Source: Arthrobacter sp. SPG23 (lineage in GTDB: Bacteria > Actinomycetota > Actinomycetes > Actinomycetales > Micrococcaceae). From it: 64,000 bases of DNA. The stretch covers positions 310,027 through 374,026 of the forward strand of contig NZ_JYCN01000018.1 in the NCBI RefSeq assembly GCF_000876655.1, read 5' to 3'. The notes beneath the pieces are model-generated. The model was not told the origin of the DNA. It was given only the letters and a program-made list of their open reading frames with translations, and did no database searches. The number at the start of each line of letters is the position of its first letter. The first letter of the stretch is position 1. Below are positions 43,512 to 53,659 of the stretch, one piece after another. The translations under genes were made by a program, and so were the position numbers.

Positions 43512-43514
43512 TGC

Positions 43515-46500
43515 TTAGGCCTCTACTTTTTCTGCCGCGGTCTTGACAACGCTGACCTGCGGTTCCTTGACGTCGGCCGGAACGGTGTCCAGCTTGACGG
43601 TCAGGGTTTCGGTCTTGACGAGTTCCGCGTTCGCCAACAGGGCATCAACGACGTCCTGTTTCGCGGTGACTGTGGTGTGGATCCGGTCGCTCACGTTGAG
43701 TCCGGCATCCTTGCGGGCCTGCTGGATGGCGCGGACCATGTCGCGGGCCGCACCTTCGGCTTCCAGTTCCGGTGTGACTTCGGTGTTCAGCACCACGAAG
43801 CCGCCGCCCGGCAGCACGGCAGCTGCCCTTGTGGCAGGACCAGTTCCCTCGCCACCCGCCGCTTCCGCCACGACAGTTTCCAGGGTGTACTCCTGCGGCT
43901 CCAGTACGAGGCCGCCTGCGGTGACCACTCCGGCGTCGTTCACGGACCAGTCGCCGGACTTGGAGCCCTTGATGGCCTGCTGGACGTTCTTGCCCAGTCG
44001 CGGTCCGGCGGCGCGGGCGTTGACCACCAGCTTCTGTTCGATGCCGAACTCCTCCGGGGAGGCGCTCTCGGCGTCCAGCAGGCGGACTGAGCGCAGGTTC
44101 AGTTCATCGGCGACGACGGCGGCGAAGCCTGCCAGCGCGTCCGCGCCGGGTGCCACGACGGTGAGCTCCTGCAGCGGCAGGCGCACGCGGAGGTTCGCTG
44201 CCTTGCGCAGCGATGACCCGGTGGAGCAGATCTGCTGTACGCGGTCCATGGCCTCGACGAGTTCCGGGTTGGCCGGGAAGAGTCCCGCGTCAGGCCAGTC
44301 GGCCAGGTGCACGGAGCGCCCGCCGGTGAGGCCGCGCCAGATCTCCTCAGAGACCAGCGGCAACAGGGATGCGGCCACGCGGGAGACGGTCTCCAGCGCG
44401 GTGTACAGCGCATCGAAGGCGTCAACGTTCTCGTCAAAGAAACGCTGGCGGCTGCGGCGGACGTACCAGTTCGTGAGCATGTCCAGGTAGCTGCGCAGTT
44501 CGTCGCAGGCACCGGAAATGTCGTAGCTGTCCAGCTGGGCCGTCATGTTCCGGACCAGGTCCCCGGTGTTGGCCATGAGGTACTGGTCCAGGGTGTCGGT
44601 GTAGCCGTCGTACCGCAGTTTGGCGTCGTACCCTGCGCCGCCTGCAGCGGCATTCGTGTAGAGCGTGAAGAAGCTGTAGACGTTCCAGAGCGGCAGGATG
44701 ACCTGGCGGACGCCGTCGCGGATGCCCTGTTCGGTGACCACCAGGTTGCCGCCGCGCAGGATCGGGCTGGACATCAGGAACCAGCGCATGGCGTCGGAGC
44801 CGTCGCGGTCCAGGACCTCGGAGACGTCCGGGTAGTTGCGCAGGCTCTTGGACATCTTCTGCCCGTCGGAGCCGAGCACGATGCCGTGGCTGATGACGTT
44901 GCGGAAGGCCGGCCTGTCGAACAGCGCGGTGGAGAGGATGTGCAGCATGTAGAACCAGCCGCGGGTCTGGCCGATGTACTCGACGATGAAGTCCGCCGGG
45001 TTGTGCGTGTCGAACCATTCCTCGTTCTGGAACGGGTAGTGGACCTGGCCGTAGGGCATGGAGCCGGAGTCGAACCAGACGTCCAGCACGTCCTCGACGC
45101 GGCGCATCACGGACTGGCCCTCTTCCGGGGTGCGGGGGTCGTCCGGGTTCGGGCGCGTGAGCTCGTCGATGAACGGCCGGTGCAGGTCAACCTGCCCGTC
45201 CTTGTTCAGCGGCAGCCGGCCGAAGTCGGCTTCGATCTCGGCGAGCGAGCCGTACACGTCGGTCCGCGGGTATTCAGGGTCGCTGGACTGCCACACCGGG
45301 ATGGGGCTGCCCCAGTAGCGGTTGCGGCTGATGGACCAGTCGCGGGCGTTGGCCAGCCACTTCCCGAACTGGCCGTCCTTGACGTTGCCGGGGATCCAGT
45401 TGATCTCCTGGTTCAGCTCGGACATGCGGTCCTTGAACTTGGTGACCTCCACGTACCAGGAGGACACAGCGCGGTAGATCAGCGGGTTGCGGCAGCGCCA
45501 GCAGTGCGGGTAGCTGTGCTCGTAGCTGGCCTGGCGGACCAGGCGGCCCTGTGCCCGGAGGACCTGGGTGATGGGCTTGTTGGCCTCGAACACCTGCAGG
45601 CCCACGATGTCGTGCAGGTCGCCGTGCGAGAAGAGGGGCAGGAACTTTGCGCCCTCGTCCACGGAGAGCACCACGGGGATCCCGGCTTCCTCACAGACCT
45701 TCTGGTCGTCCTCACCGTAGGCGGGCGCCTGGTGGACGATGCCGGTGCCGTCGGTGGTGGTCACGTAGTCGGCCACGAGGAAGCGCCAGGCGTTCTCGGT
45801 GCCGTACTTTTCGGTGTCGCTGAAGTCACCCCAGAGCGGCTGGTACTGCAGTCCGGCCAGCTCGGCGCCCGTGTACGTGGCGGTGACCGCGGCTTCCGCC
45901 TCTTCAACGCCGGCGGTGCCGTCGCCGTAGCCAAGGTCCTTGGCGTAGGCGCCCAGCAGGTCCGCTGCGAGCAGGAAGCTGCCACTGACCGGGGCATCCG
46001 CTGACGCGGCCTTGATGCCGTTGGGTCCGGCCGGCAGCACGGCGTACGTGATGGACGGCCCGACGGCGAGCGCCAGGTTGGTGGGCAGCGTCCACGGCGT
46101 GGTGGTCCAGGCGAGCGCCTGCACTCCGGCAAGCTCCTTCGACAGCTCCGACTCCCCCGCCGTGATGGGGAAGGTGACCGTGACGGTCTGGTCCTGGCGG
46201 TTCTTGTAGACGTCGTCGTCCATGCGGAGTTCATGGTTGGACAGCGGCGTCTCGTCCTTCCAGCAGTACGGCAGGACGCGGTAGCCGTTGTAGGTCAGGC
46301 CTTTTTCATGCAACTGCTTGAAGGCCCAGAGCACAGACTCCATGTACTCGACATTGAGCGTCTTGTAGTCGTTGTCGAAATCCACCCAGCGCGCTTGGCG
46401 GGTGACGTAGCTCTTCCACTCGTCCGCGTACTTCATCACGGAGGCGCGGCAGGCGTCGTTGAACTTGTCGATGCCCATGGACTCGATCTGGGTCTTGTCC

Positions 46501-46868
46501 GTCATGCCCAGCTGCTTCATTGCTTCCAGCTCGGCAGGGAGCCCGTGGGTATCCCAGCCGAAGCGGCGTTCGACGCGGCGGCCGCGCTGGGTCTGGTAGC
46601 GGCCCACCAGGTCCTTGGCGTAGCCGGTCAGCAGGTGGCCGTAGTGCGGCAGGCCGTTGGCGAAGGGCGGGCCGTCGTAGAAGACGAACTCGTTACTGCC
46701 GGGTGTTCCGCCAGGGAGGTCAGACTCGCGCTGGTCGATGCTCGCCTGGAAGGTGCCGTCCTGGTCCCAGTACTTGAGGATGCGCTCTTCGATCTCCGGA
46801 AACTTCACAGAGGCGGAAACGCTGCTAGTGCCTGATGGTGCGGCTGAGGCCTTGGGGTAATAGGTCAT
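43515..46868 (-). CDS. ileS: Isoleucyl-tRNA synthetase
   Basis: A 1117-residue IleRS of the long type II (eukaryote-like) form. Signature motifs are HYGH at residues 75-78 and KMSKS at 671-675; the editing domain lies between. The ATG at 46866-46868 follows AGGA by 7 nt and is the start controlled by the T-box; the open frame reaches further upstream only into leader sequence. The long form is often associated with mupirocin tolerance, which is family knowledge and not shown here. Confidence 0.97.
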   Translation of the reverse strand: MTYYPKASAAPSGTSSVSASVKFPEIEERILKYWDQDGTFQASIDQRESDLPGGTPGSNEFVFYDGPPFANGLPHYGHLLTGYAKDLVGRYQTQRGRRVERRFGWDTHGLPAELEAMKQLGMTDKTQIESMGIDKFNDACRASVMKYADEWKSYVTRQARWVDFDNDYKTLNVEYMESVLWAFKQLHEKGLTYNGYRVLPYCWKDETPLSNHELRMDDDVYKNRQDQTVTVTFPITAGESELSKELAGVQALAWTTTPWTLPTNLALAVGPSITYAVLPAGPNGIKAASADAPVSGSFLLAADLLGAYAKDLGYGDGTAGVEEAEAAVTATYTGAELAGLQYQPLWGDFSDTEKYGTENAWRFLVADYVTTTDGTGIVHQAPAYGEDDQKVCEEAGIPVVLSVDEGAKFLPLFSHGDLHDIVGLQVFEANKPITQVLRAQGRLVRQASYEHSYPHCWRCRNPLIYRAVSSWYVEVTKFKDRMSELNQEINWIPGNVKDGQFGKWLANARDWSISRNRYWGSPIPVWQSSDPEYPRTDVYGSLAEIEADFGRLPLNKDGQVDLHRPFIDELTRPNPDDPRTPEEGQSVMRRVEDVLDVWFDSGSMPYGQVHYPFQNEEWFDTHNPADFIVEYIGQTRGWFYMLHILSTALFDRPAFRNVISHGIVLGSDGQKMSKSLRNYPDVSEVLDRDGSDAMRWFLMSSPILRGGNLVVTEQGIRDGVRQVILPLWNVYSFFTLYTNAAAGGAGYDAKLRYDGYTDTLDQYLMANTGDLVRNMTAQLDSYDISGACDELRSYLDMLTNWYVRRSRQRFFDENVDAFDALYTALETVSRVAASLLPLVSEEIWRGLTGGRSVHLADWPDAGLFPANPELVEAMDRVQQICSTGSSLRKAANLRVRLPLQELTVVAPGADALAGFAAVVADELNLRSVRLLDAESASPEEFGIEQKLVVNARAAGPRLGKNVQQAIKGSKSGDWSVNDAGVVTAGGLVLEPQEYTLETVVAEAAGGEGTGPATRAAAVLPGGGFVVLNTEVTPELEAEGAARDMVRAIQQARKDAGLNVSDRIHTTVTAKQDVVDALLANAELVKTETLTVKLDTVPADVKEPQVSVVKTAAEKVEA

Positions 46869-47140
46869 CTCGACATCCTGGGTTGAGCTAGTGAACAAGT
46901 GGATCATTCAGGATGCGAGGACGGCCCGTACGCTGCTTTGCAACAGCACCGGCACCGCGGTACCACCTCACTTACCGTCGCAGGACCTCCCCACAAAAGT
47001 GGAGCCATCCCGGCGTCGGCCGCTCATTGCTGCTGTGACGGGCTTACCCGTCCGGTTCTACTGTTCCGGGTTCCTGCGCCGCAGGGCCCGAAGGTTCTTC
47101 CGGAAGCTCACCGGTGATGGCCGGGTCAACGCTGATATTC
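46869..47140 (-). promoter_or_regulatory. T-box leader of ileS (translational type)
   Basis: The minus strand has the T-box consensus GTGAGGTGGTACCGCGGTG (46953-46972) and a short Stem I with an ATC specifier codon (47116-47118) for isoleucine. The sequence before the start, CAGGATG (46874-46880), can pair with CATCCTG (46909-46915), hiding the ribosome binding site. Uncharged tRNA-Ile bound to the T-box would free it. A TAGAAT -10 element lies at 47142-47147. From 47150 to 47257 nothing else is seen. Confidence 0.93.
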
Positions 47141-47257
47141 GATTCTAACCGGAGTTGCGGTGTTCTCCAGTACCCCGGGGCACGAGCCCGCGGCCCGGCC
47201 GTATGATTCCATCCGGCCGGGCCGCCGTCATCCGGCCAGGCGGCAGCTAGTCCCGGC

Positions 47258-48019
47258 TCAGCCCTGCTTGCGGATGAGCTTGTAGTTGGCAGCCTGCGCG
47301 ACGGGCCGGATCACGATCTGGTCCAGGTTGACGTGGTGCGGCGCCGTGACAGCGTAGCGGACCACGTCGGCCACGTCGTCAGCCGTGAGCGGCTTCTCGA
47401 CCCCTTGGTATACCTTCCCGGCAGCCTCCTGGTCGCCCAGCCTGTTGAGGGCGAACTCCTCGGTGTGCACCAGGCCCGGAGCAACTTCGATGACCCGGAG
47501 GTTGTTTTCCACTTCCTCCAGCCGCAGTGCACCCGTCATGGCGTGCTGGGCGAACTTGGCAGCGTTGTAGCCGGCGCCGCCCTCGTAAGCGGAAAGTCCC
47601 GCGGTCGACGTCAGGTTCAGGACGGTCCCCTCGCCACAGGCCCGCAGCATCGGAAGGAAGGCCCGGGTCAGTTTCATGGTCCCCAGGACGTTTACGTCGA
47701 ACATCCATTCCCAGTCTTCGGTCTTGGCGTCCGCGATCCGGTCGGCACCACGCGCACCGCCGGCGATGTTGATGAGGGTGTCGATTCCGCCGGCCCGTGT
47801 CACTTCGTCGAGGAGGCGTTCCACGTCATCGTCGTCGGCAATGTCCGCCGCAATGGCCGTGGCTCCGGTGGCCCCTGCGAGCGCCGCCAGCCGGTCCGCC
47901 CGGCGTGCAACGGCGAACACTGTCCACCCTTCGGCCCGCAACGCGCGGACCGTGGCCTCGCCAATGCCGGTGCTTGCTCCCGTAACTACTGCTGCCTTCG
48001 TGTGCTTATCCTCAGTCAT
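47258..48019 (-). CDS. Short-chain dehydrogenase/reductase
   Basis: A 253-residue classical SDR. It has the cofactor motif TGASTGIGE (13-21), the NIAGG segment and the catalytic serine/tyrosine/lysine as in LTSTAGLSAY and YNAAK. It is similar in size to YdfG-like serine/3-hydroxyisobutyrate dehydrogenases, but the substrate is not determinable. It is divergent from valS with 117 bp between starts. Confidence 0.9.
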   Translation of the reverse strand: MTEDKHTKAAVVTGASTGIGEATVRALRAEGWTVFAVARRADRLAALAGATGATAIAADIADDDDVERLLDEVTRAGGIDTLINIAGGARGADRIADAKTEDWEWMFDVNVLGTMKLTRAFLPMLRACGEGTVLNLTSTAGLSAYEGGAGYNAAKFAQHAMTGALRLEEVENNLRVIEVAPGLVHTEEFALNRLGDQEAAGKVYQGVEKPLTADDVADVVRYAVTAPHHVNLDQIVIRPVAQAANYKLIRKQG

Positions 48020-48115
48020 GGCACCACCCTAGCGTCGCGGGGAAGTCCGTGAAACGTTCCTGCACGTGGGCGAACCCAGTCCGAAGCGACGCCGACTGCT
48101 GCAGGGCGCAGCCGG

Positions 48116-48136
48116 GGAGCATGAAACAATTGCTCC
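48116..48136 (+). promoter_or_regulatory. Hairpin over the valS ribosome binding site
   Basis: GGAGCA (48116-48121) and TGCTCC (48131-48136) are perfect inverted arms, 9 nt apart, ending exactly at the valS ATG. The left arm is the only SD-like sequence (GGGGAGC), 15 nt from the start. Folding would either hide it or bring it closer; both would affect initiation. Confidence 0.45.
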
Positions 48137-50758
48137 ATGGCTGAAGACACTCAGGGTACAGACACGCCCACCACCGCCCCTATCAACGTTCCGGATAAGC
48201 CCGCCCTGGAGGGGTTGGAAGCTGCCCTGACGCAGCGCTGGCTTAACGAAGGAACCTACAAGTTCAACCGGGAGACCAGCAGGGAGCAGGTCTACTCGAT
48301 CGACACTCCCCCGCCCACTGCGTCGGGGTCCCTGCACGTGGGGCACATGTTCTCCTACACCCAGACCGACGTCCTGGCGCGCTACCAGCGCATGACCGGC
48401 AAGAATGTCTTTTACCCGATGGGCTGGGACGACAACGGCCTGCCCACCGAGCGCCGCGTCCAGAACTACTACGGCGTGCGCTGCGATCCGGCTATCCATT
48501 ACGACGCCGACTACCGACCGCCGGCTGAGCCCGCCAAAAACCAGCGCGACTTTGACGTCATCTCGCGCCGGAACTTCATCGAGCTGTGCGAGGAACTCGC
48601 CGTCGAGGACGAGAAGGTCTTCGAGAACTTGTTCCAGACCCTTGGCCTGTCCGTCGACTGGGACCTGACGTACCGGACCATCGACGACAAGTCGCGTGCC
48701 ATATCCCAGCGGGCCTTCCTTGCCAACCTCGCCGCCGGCGACGCCTACATGGCCGAGGCCCCCACGTTGTGGGACGTCACCTTCCGCACCGCGGTGGCCC
48801 AGGCCGAACTTGAAGACCGCGAGGTCGCCGGAGCCTACTACCGCTACCCGTTCTTCACCGAAGACGGCGAGAAGCTCTACATCGAGACCACCCGCCCCGA
48901 ACTGCTGGCAGCCTGCGCCGCCCTGGTGGCAAACCCCGACGACGAGCGTTACCAGCCGCTGTTCGGCAAGAAGGTCACCTCTCCCCTGTTCGGCGTCGAA
49001 GTGGAAGTGAAGGCCCACCACCTTGCCAAGGCTGATAAGGGCTCGGGCATTGCCATGGTCTGCACCTTCGGCGACCTCACCGACGTGACCTGGTGGCGCG
49101 AACTGCAGCTGCCCACCCGGGCGATCGTGGGCCGCGACGGACGCATCATCGGCGACACGCCCGAATGGATCACCACCGACGAGGGGCGCGCGGCCTTTGC
49201 GGCGATCGCCGGCAAGACGGTCTTCAGCGCGAAGGAAGCGGTCGTCGAGCAGCTCGCTGCTGCCGAACTCCTCGACGGCGAGCCCAAGAAGATCATGCAC
49301 CCGGTCAACTTCTTCGAGAAGGGCGACAAGCCCCTCGAGGTGGTGACGTCGCGCCAGTGGTACATCCGCAACGGCGGACGTGACGAGGACCGCCGCGAAC
49401 GCCTGATCGGGCGTGGCAACGAGATTGAGTTCCACCCGGCCTTCATGCGTTCGCGCTACGAGAACTGGATCTCCGGACTGAACGGCGACTGGCTCGTGTC
49501 CCGCCAGCGCTTCTTCGGCGTGCCGGTCCCGGTCTGGTACCCGCTCGACGCCGACGGAAACCCCGACTATGACGCCCCGGTGCTGCCGACCGATGAACAG
49601 CTCCCGGTCGATCCGGCCGCCGACGCCGCCCCCGGCTACGAAGAAGCCCAGCGCGACCAGCCCGGCGGATTCACCGGTGACGCCGACGTCCTGGACACCT
49701 GGGCCACGTCCTCGCTGACGCCTCAGATCGTGGGCGGCTGGAGCACGGATGAAGACCTCTTCACCAAGGTCTATCCGTTCGACGTGCGCCCGCAGGCCCA
49801 CGACATCATCCGGACGTGGCTGTTCTCCACCGCCGTGCGTGCCGACGCGCTGCAGGACACCGCGCCGTGGAAGCACGCGGCCATCTCGGGCTGGATCCTC
49901 GACCCGGACCGCAAAAAGATGTCCAAGTCCAAGGGCAACGTGATCGTACCCACCGACGTCCTGAACGAGTACGGATCGGACGCCGTGCGCTACTGGGCGG
50001 CATCGGCCAAGCTCGGGGCGGACACCGCCTACGAGATCGCCCAGATGAAGATCGGCCGCCGCCTGGCCATCAAGCTCCTCAACGCCTCGAAGTTCGTCCT
50101 GAACCTGGGTGCCACGGAAAACTCGGTGGTCTCCGCCGACCTGTCGGTGCTCACGAACCCGCTGGACCGCGCCGTGCTGGCGCAGCTCTCGGACGTCGTG
50201 GCACAGGCCACCAAGGCCTTCGAGAACTACGACTACGCCCGTGCCCTCCAGATCAGCGAGAGCTTCTTCTGGCAGTTCACGGACGACTACGTGGAACTCA
50301 TCAAGGACCGGGCCTACGGTGCGGCAGGCGAATCCGAGCAGGCTTCCGTGCTGGCAGCCCTGGCCACCAGCCTTGACACCCTGCTGCGCCTGTTCGCGCC
50401 CTTCCTGCCCTTCGCCACCGAAGAGGTCTGGGGCTGGTGGCGCAGCGGCTCGGTGCACCGTGCCGAGTGGCCCGCGGCCCTTGAGGTGTCCGACGGCGAC
50501 ACCACCATGCTCGCGACTGTGGGAATCGCGCTGAGCGGCATCCGCAAGGCGAAGTCCGAAGCGAAGGTCAAGCAGCGCACTGAGGTTCTCTCCGCGACGA
50601 TTACGGCCACGGAGTCGCTCACCACGCAGCTGAAGGCCGGCCTTGCAGACCTGAAGGCAGCCTCCAATGCCCGTGAACTGACACTCGTGGCAGGCGAGGG
50701 CGAACTCACTGTCGGCGACGTTGTGCTGGCAGCTCCCGAGGAGCCCGCCCAGGCCTAG
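48137..50758 (+). CDS. valS: Valyl-tRNA synthetase
   Basis: An 873-residue ValRS. The HIGH-type motif is HVGH at 67-70, and KMSKS is at 594-598. The editing domain lies between, and a C-terminal region with coiled-coil character (residues about 800-873) is present. Start ATG 48137. No T-box is seen upstream, in contrast to ileS. A large open frame on the opposite strand is only a shadow of its GC-rich codons. Confidence 0.97.
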   Translation: MAEDTQGTDTPTTAPINVPDKPALEGLEAALTQRWLNEGTYKFNRETSREQVYSIDTPPPTASGSLHVGHMFSYTQTDVLARYQRMTGKNVFYPMGWDDNGLPTERRVQNYYGVRCDPAIHYDADYRPPAEPAKNQRDFDVISRRNFIELCEELAVEDEKVFENLFQTLGLSVDWDLTYRTIDDKSRAISQRAFLANLAAGDAYMAEAPTLWDVTFRTAVAQAELEDREVAGAYYRYPFFTEDGEKLYIETTRPELLAACAALVANPDDERYQPLFGKKVTSPLFGVEVEVKAHHLAKADKGSGIAMVCTFGDLTDVTWWRELQLPTRAIVGRDGRIIGDTPEWITTDEGRAAFAAIAGKTVFSAKEAVVEQLAAAELLDGEPKKIMHPVNFFEKGDKPLEVVTSRQWYIRNGGRDEDRRERLIGRGNEIEFHPAFMRSRYENWISGLNGDWLVSRQRFFGVPVPVWYPLDADGNPDYDAPVLPTDEQLPVDPAADAAPGYEEAQRDQPGGFTGDADVLDTWATSSLTPQIVGGWSTDEDLFTKVYPFDVRPQAHDIIRTWLFSTAVRADALQDTAPWKHAAISGWILDPDRKKMSKSKGNVIVPTDVLNEYGSDAVRYWAASAKLGADTAYEIAQMKIGRRLAIKLLNASKFVLNLGATENSVVSADLSVLTNPLDRAVLAQLSDVVAQATKAFENYDYARALQISESFFWQFTDDYVELIKDRAYGAAGESEQASVLAALATSLDTLLRLFAPFLPFATEEVWGWWRSGSVHRAEWPAALEVSDGDTTMLATVGIALSGIRKAKSEAKVKQRTEVLSATITATESLTTQLKAGLADLKAASNARELTLVAGEGELTVGDVVLAAPEEPAQA

Positions 50759-50790
50759 TCCCGTCCAGCGGCGCCCGGCCGCTGCAAAAA

Positions 50791-50846
50791 CGGAGGTGCC
50801 TCCGCATGGTTCTGAACACGTGTTCAACCAGGCGAAGGCACCTCCG
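50791..50846. terminator. Bidirectional terminator between valS and the monooxygenase gene
   Basis: Outer arms CGGAGGTGCCT (50791-50801) and AGGCACCTCCG (50836-50846) enclose the perfect palindrome TGAACACGTGTTCA (50813-50826). It lies between convergent genes, so it probably ends both. The inner palindrome also looks like a TetR-type operator but has no promoter beside it. Confidence 0.7.
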
Positions 50847-50867
50847 CTTGCGTTTCCACGGGACTGC

Positions 50868-51161
50868 TCACATCTCGAATGCGGTCTCGAAGCGCGTCAG
50901 GAGGGGCGGCCCGGACAGAATGGTCCCGAGCGTGCTGGCACCGTCGCCGGCACGCCAGGCGCGGTATGCCTCGTCGTGCTCCACGGACGCCCAGCGCTCC
51001 ACCACCAGGACGTGCGCAGGATCCCTGCTGTCGGTCAGCACATCCACGCCGAGGCAGCCGTCAAAGGCCCGGGTGACGGCAAGGATTTCCCGGAGCATGG
51101 CCGGCGCCGCATCCAGCGAGTCTGCTTTGAGGTTCAGGTCAAGGTGGGCTGTGATGGACAT
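50868..51161 (-). CDS. Antibiotic biosynthesis monooxygenase-fold protein
   Basis: A 97-residue ferredoxin-like ABM-domain protein (MSITAHLDLNLKADSL ... HVLVVERWASVEHDEAYRAW). Such small proteins act as cofactor-free monooxygenases or heme-handling enzymes; the substrate cannot be deduced. The ATG at 51159-51161 follows AGGAGCATC. Confidence 0.75.
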   Translation of the reverse strand: MSITAHLDLNLKADSLDAAPAMLREILAVTRAFDGCLGVDVLTDSRDPAHVLVVERWASVEHDEAYRAWRAGDGASTLGTILSGPPLLTRFETAFEM

Positions 51162-51186
51162 GATGCTCCTGTTTTTGGGCAAAGGG

Positions 51187-51230
51187 GAAGCCCCATCAGC
51201 GTTTTGCCGTTGGTGGGGCTTCGACTTTTT
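51187..51230 (+). terminator. Plus-strand intrinsic terminator with no obvious gene
   Basis: A 15-bp stem GAAGCCCCATCAGCG / CGTTGGTGGGGCTTC (two G-T pairs) is followed by GACTTTTT on the plus strand, the layout of an intrinsic terminator. The upstream plus-strand gene (valS) already ends at a hairpin 350 bp earlier, and the monooxygenase gene reads the other way. Confidence 0.6.
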
Positions 51231-51490
51231 CGATTGTCTCGTGACGTCTGTGACAATCTGGCGGAATCCTCGGAAGTCCAGGTCTTCCTACCTCGTCACT
51301 GGTAGCCAGCTTCTGACTTTGCCGAAGGCTGCGTCAGATGCGTGTCACTGAATCTTTGGTTTCCGTGTCCCGCTTCTTTCGAAGTGGGTAAGAACTATTG
51401 TTGTCCCACCCAGGGGGATGCGCAAGGGTCCGGGAAGAACTACACGGCAGTAATTCCCGCCGCCCGCGAAACGGCCCCAGGAAGAACCCG
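51231..51490. other. Gene-free stretch, lower GC
   Basis: Between the terminator and the stop of the nitroreductase homologue, no frame has coding character on either strand, and base composition is visibly less GC-rich than elsewhere. No promoter, RNA or repeat is recognised. Confidence 0.4.
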
Positions 51491-52105
51491 TCAGTTGAAT
51501 TCCGGCTGCTCCGTACGGCTGCGCTTTATTTCGAAGAAGTGGGGGTACGCAGCCAGGGTCACTGCGGCGTCCCACAGGCGGCCGGCTTCCTCGCCGCGGG
51601 GAATACGCGTCAGCACCGGGCCGAAAAAAGCCGTGCCGTTGAAGGCCACCACCGGCGTTCCCACATCCTGTCCAACCAGGGAGATGCCCTCTTCGTGGCT
51701 GGCGCGGAGCTGCACGTCGAAGGCATCCGAGGAGGCCTCGGCCGCCAGGGATGCCGGTAGTCCGCACTCCGCCAGGGCTTTGCTGATCACGATGCCGAAG
51801 TCCTTCTCGCCGCCATCGTGGATGAGGCTGCCCATGGCGTCGTACAAAGGCTTGATGACCTGGTCACCGTGCTGCTCACGGGCGGCAATGATGACGCGGA
51901 CAGGGCCCCAGGCCTTGTCCATTGCCTCACGGTATCCGGGGTCCAGCTCACGGCCCTCATTCAGGACGGCAAGGCTCATGACATGCCATTCCGTCTGGAT
52001 ATCGCGGACTTCCTCCACTTCGCCCACCCACCGGGAGGTGATCCAGGCGAAGGGGCACAGGGGGTCGAACCAGAAGTCGGCTTTGCTCGTGGTGGTCTCA
52101 GGCAC
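51491..52105 (-). CDS. Mycothiol-dependent nitroreductase homologue (Rv2466c family)
   Basis: A 204-residue DsbA-fold protein closely resembling M. tuberculosis Rv2466c in its blocks FWFDPLCP, ITSRWVGEV, HVMSLAVLNE, AFFGPVLTRIPRGEEAGRLWDA and YPHFFE. The usual CPWC motif is CPFA here, so C17 remains but the second cysteine is alanine (A20). Family members use mycothiol to reduce nitro compounds and are induced by oxidative stress. Single-thiol chemistry would still allow mycothiol-dependent turnover. GTG start after GGAGACTTCC. Confidence 0.88.
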   Translation of the reverse strand: MPETTTSKADFWFDPLCPFAWITSRWVGEVEEVRDIQTEWHVMSLAVLNEGRELDPGYREAMDKAWGPVRVIIAAREQHGDQVIKPLYDAMGSLIHDGGEKDFGIVISKALAECGLPASLAAEASSDAFDVQLRASHEEGISLVGQDVGTPVVAFNGTAFFGPVLTRIPRGEEAGRLWDAAVTLAAYPHFFEIKRSRTEQPEFN

Positions 52106-52172
52106 GGAAGTCTCCTCGTAAAGTCATCAGGGCATGGCGCGGTCCGGGCGCACACCTACCAAGAGCAACGAA

Positions 52173-53462
52173 CTACGCAGATTTATTCCGCCGCTTCGCC
52201 ACCACATCGTGGGCGATCATGGTGGGCGGGGCCTTCTTGGCCACCACGTCGGCAGTGATGACGACGCTGGCGATGTCGTCCCGGCTCGGGAGATCGAACA
52301 TGACGGGGAGGAGTACTTCCTCCATGATGGCGCGGAGCCCGCGGGCACCGGTGCCCCGCTCCAGGGCCTGGTCGGCGATCATGTCCAGCGCTTCGTCGTC
52401 AAAAAGCAGTTCCACGCCATCCAGCTGGAACATCTTCTGGTACTGCTTCACGAGCGCGTTCTTCGGCGTGGACAGAATCTGGATCAGGGCCGGCCGATCC
52501 AGGTTGGAGACCGTGGTGATGACGGGAAGACGGCCGATGAATTCCGGAATGAGACCGAACTTCAACAGGTCCTCCGGCATGACCTCGCCGTAGGAGTCGG
52601 AGTTGTTCTTGACTTCGTTCAGCGGGGCACCGAAACCGATGCCCTTGCGGCCGGAACGGGAGCCGATGATGTCCTCGAGTCCGGCGAAGGCTCCCGCAAC
52701 GATGAACAGCACGTTGGTGGTGTCGATCTGGATGAATTCCTGGTGCGGGTGTTTCCGGCCGCCCTGCGGGGGTACAGAGGCCACCGTGCCTTCCAGGATT
52801 TTCAGGAGCGCCTGCTGCACGCCCTCGCCGGAAACGTCCCGGGTGATGGACGGGTTTTCGCTCTTCCGGGAAATCTTGTCGATCTCGTCGATGTAAATGA
52901 TGCCCTGTTCGGCCTTCTTGACGTCGTAGTCGGCGGCCTGGATGAGCTTCAGGAGGATGTTCTCCACGTCCTCGCCAACGTAGCCGGCCTCCGTCAGTGC
53001 CGTGGCGTCTGCGACGGCGAACGGTACGTTCAGGCGCCGGGCAAGGGTCTGCGCGAGGTAGGTCTTGCCGCAACCGGTGGGGCCGATAAGGAGGATGTTC
53101 GACTTCGCGATCTCGACGTCGTCGTGGTGGACGCCTTCGGCGAGGCTGCCGCTCTTCGGTGCGTGGCCGGCCTGGATCCGCTTGTAGTGGTTGTACACCG
53201 CAACGGCGAGGGAGCGCTTGGCCGGTTCCTGGCCTATGACGTATTCCTGCAGGAAATCAAAGATTTCGCGCGGCTTGGGCAGTTCGAAGCTGCCGAGGTC
53301 CGCTACTTCCGCGAGTTCCTCTTCAATGATCTCGTTGCAGAGCTCAATGCACTCGTCGCAGATGTAGACGCCGGGCCCGGCAATGAGCTTGCGCACCTGC
53401 TTCTGGCTCTTTCCGCAGAAAGAGCACTTCAGCAGATCCGTGCTCTCGCCAATCCGAGCCAT
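52173..53462 (-). CDS. clpX: ClpX ATPase subunit
   Basis: A 429-residue ClpX, the unfoldase of the ClpXP protease. It has the N-terminal C4 zinc domain (CSFC ... CDEC), the Walker A GPTGCGKT, Walker B IIYIDEID, the ClpP-docking loop GIGFGAP and the C-terminal D2 domain. The ATG at 53460-53462 follows AAGGGG by 7 nt. It is downstream of clpP1-clpP2 but separated by a strong terminator, so it has its own promoter in 53463-53606. Confidence 0.97.
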   Translation of the reverse strand: MARIGESTDLLKCSFCGKSQKQVRKLIAGPGVYICDECIELCNEIIEEELAEVADLGSFELPKPREIFDFLQEYVIGQEPAKRSLAVAVYNHYKRIQAGHAPKSGSLAEGVHHDDVEIAKSNILLIGPTGCGKTYLAQTLARRLNVPFAVADATALTEAGYVGEDVENILLKLIQAADYDVKKAEQGIIYIDEIDKISRKSENPSITRDVSGEGVQQALLKILEGTVASVPPQGGRKHPHQEFIQIDTTNVLFIVAGAFAGLEDIIGSRSGRKGIGFGAPLNEVKNNSDSYGEVMPEDLLKFGLIPEFIGRLPVITTVSNLDRPALIQILSTPKNALVKQYQKMFQLDGVELLFDDEALDMIADQALERGTGARGLRAIMEEVLLPVMFDLPSRDDIASVVITADVVAKKAPPTMIAHDVVAKRRNKSA

Positions 53463-53606
53463 ATGTGAACCCCTTAGTATCCTGCTGCTACCGCAGCACT
53501 GCACCGGTTGCTGGAATCACGGTGGGTCCGGAAGGTCCGGCCGTGACATGTTCCACTCTAGGTCACATTCGGCCTGAGAGGTGGAACCTTACGCGTTGAA
53601 AACGAA

Positions 53607-53643
53607 AGCCGGTGCGGTCCATTTTCCATGAACCGCACCGGCT
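53607..53643 (-). terminator. Terminator of clpP1-clpP2
   Basis: A stem AGCCGGTGCGGT / ACCGCACCGGCT, extended by four more pairs in the loop, is followed by TTTCGTTTTC on the minus strand, 17 bp past the clpP2 stop. Confidence 0.88.
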
Positions 53644-53659
53644 CCGCGTGTCGTGCTAC

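Noticed and set aside
48029..50827. A 932-codon open frame on the minus strand opposite valS
   Set aside because: It is the antisense shadow of a GC-rich, clearly functional valS. It has no family similarity and runs through both the valS start region and the terminator.
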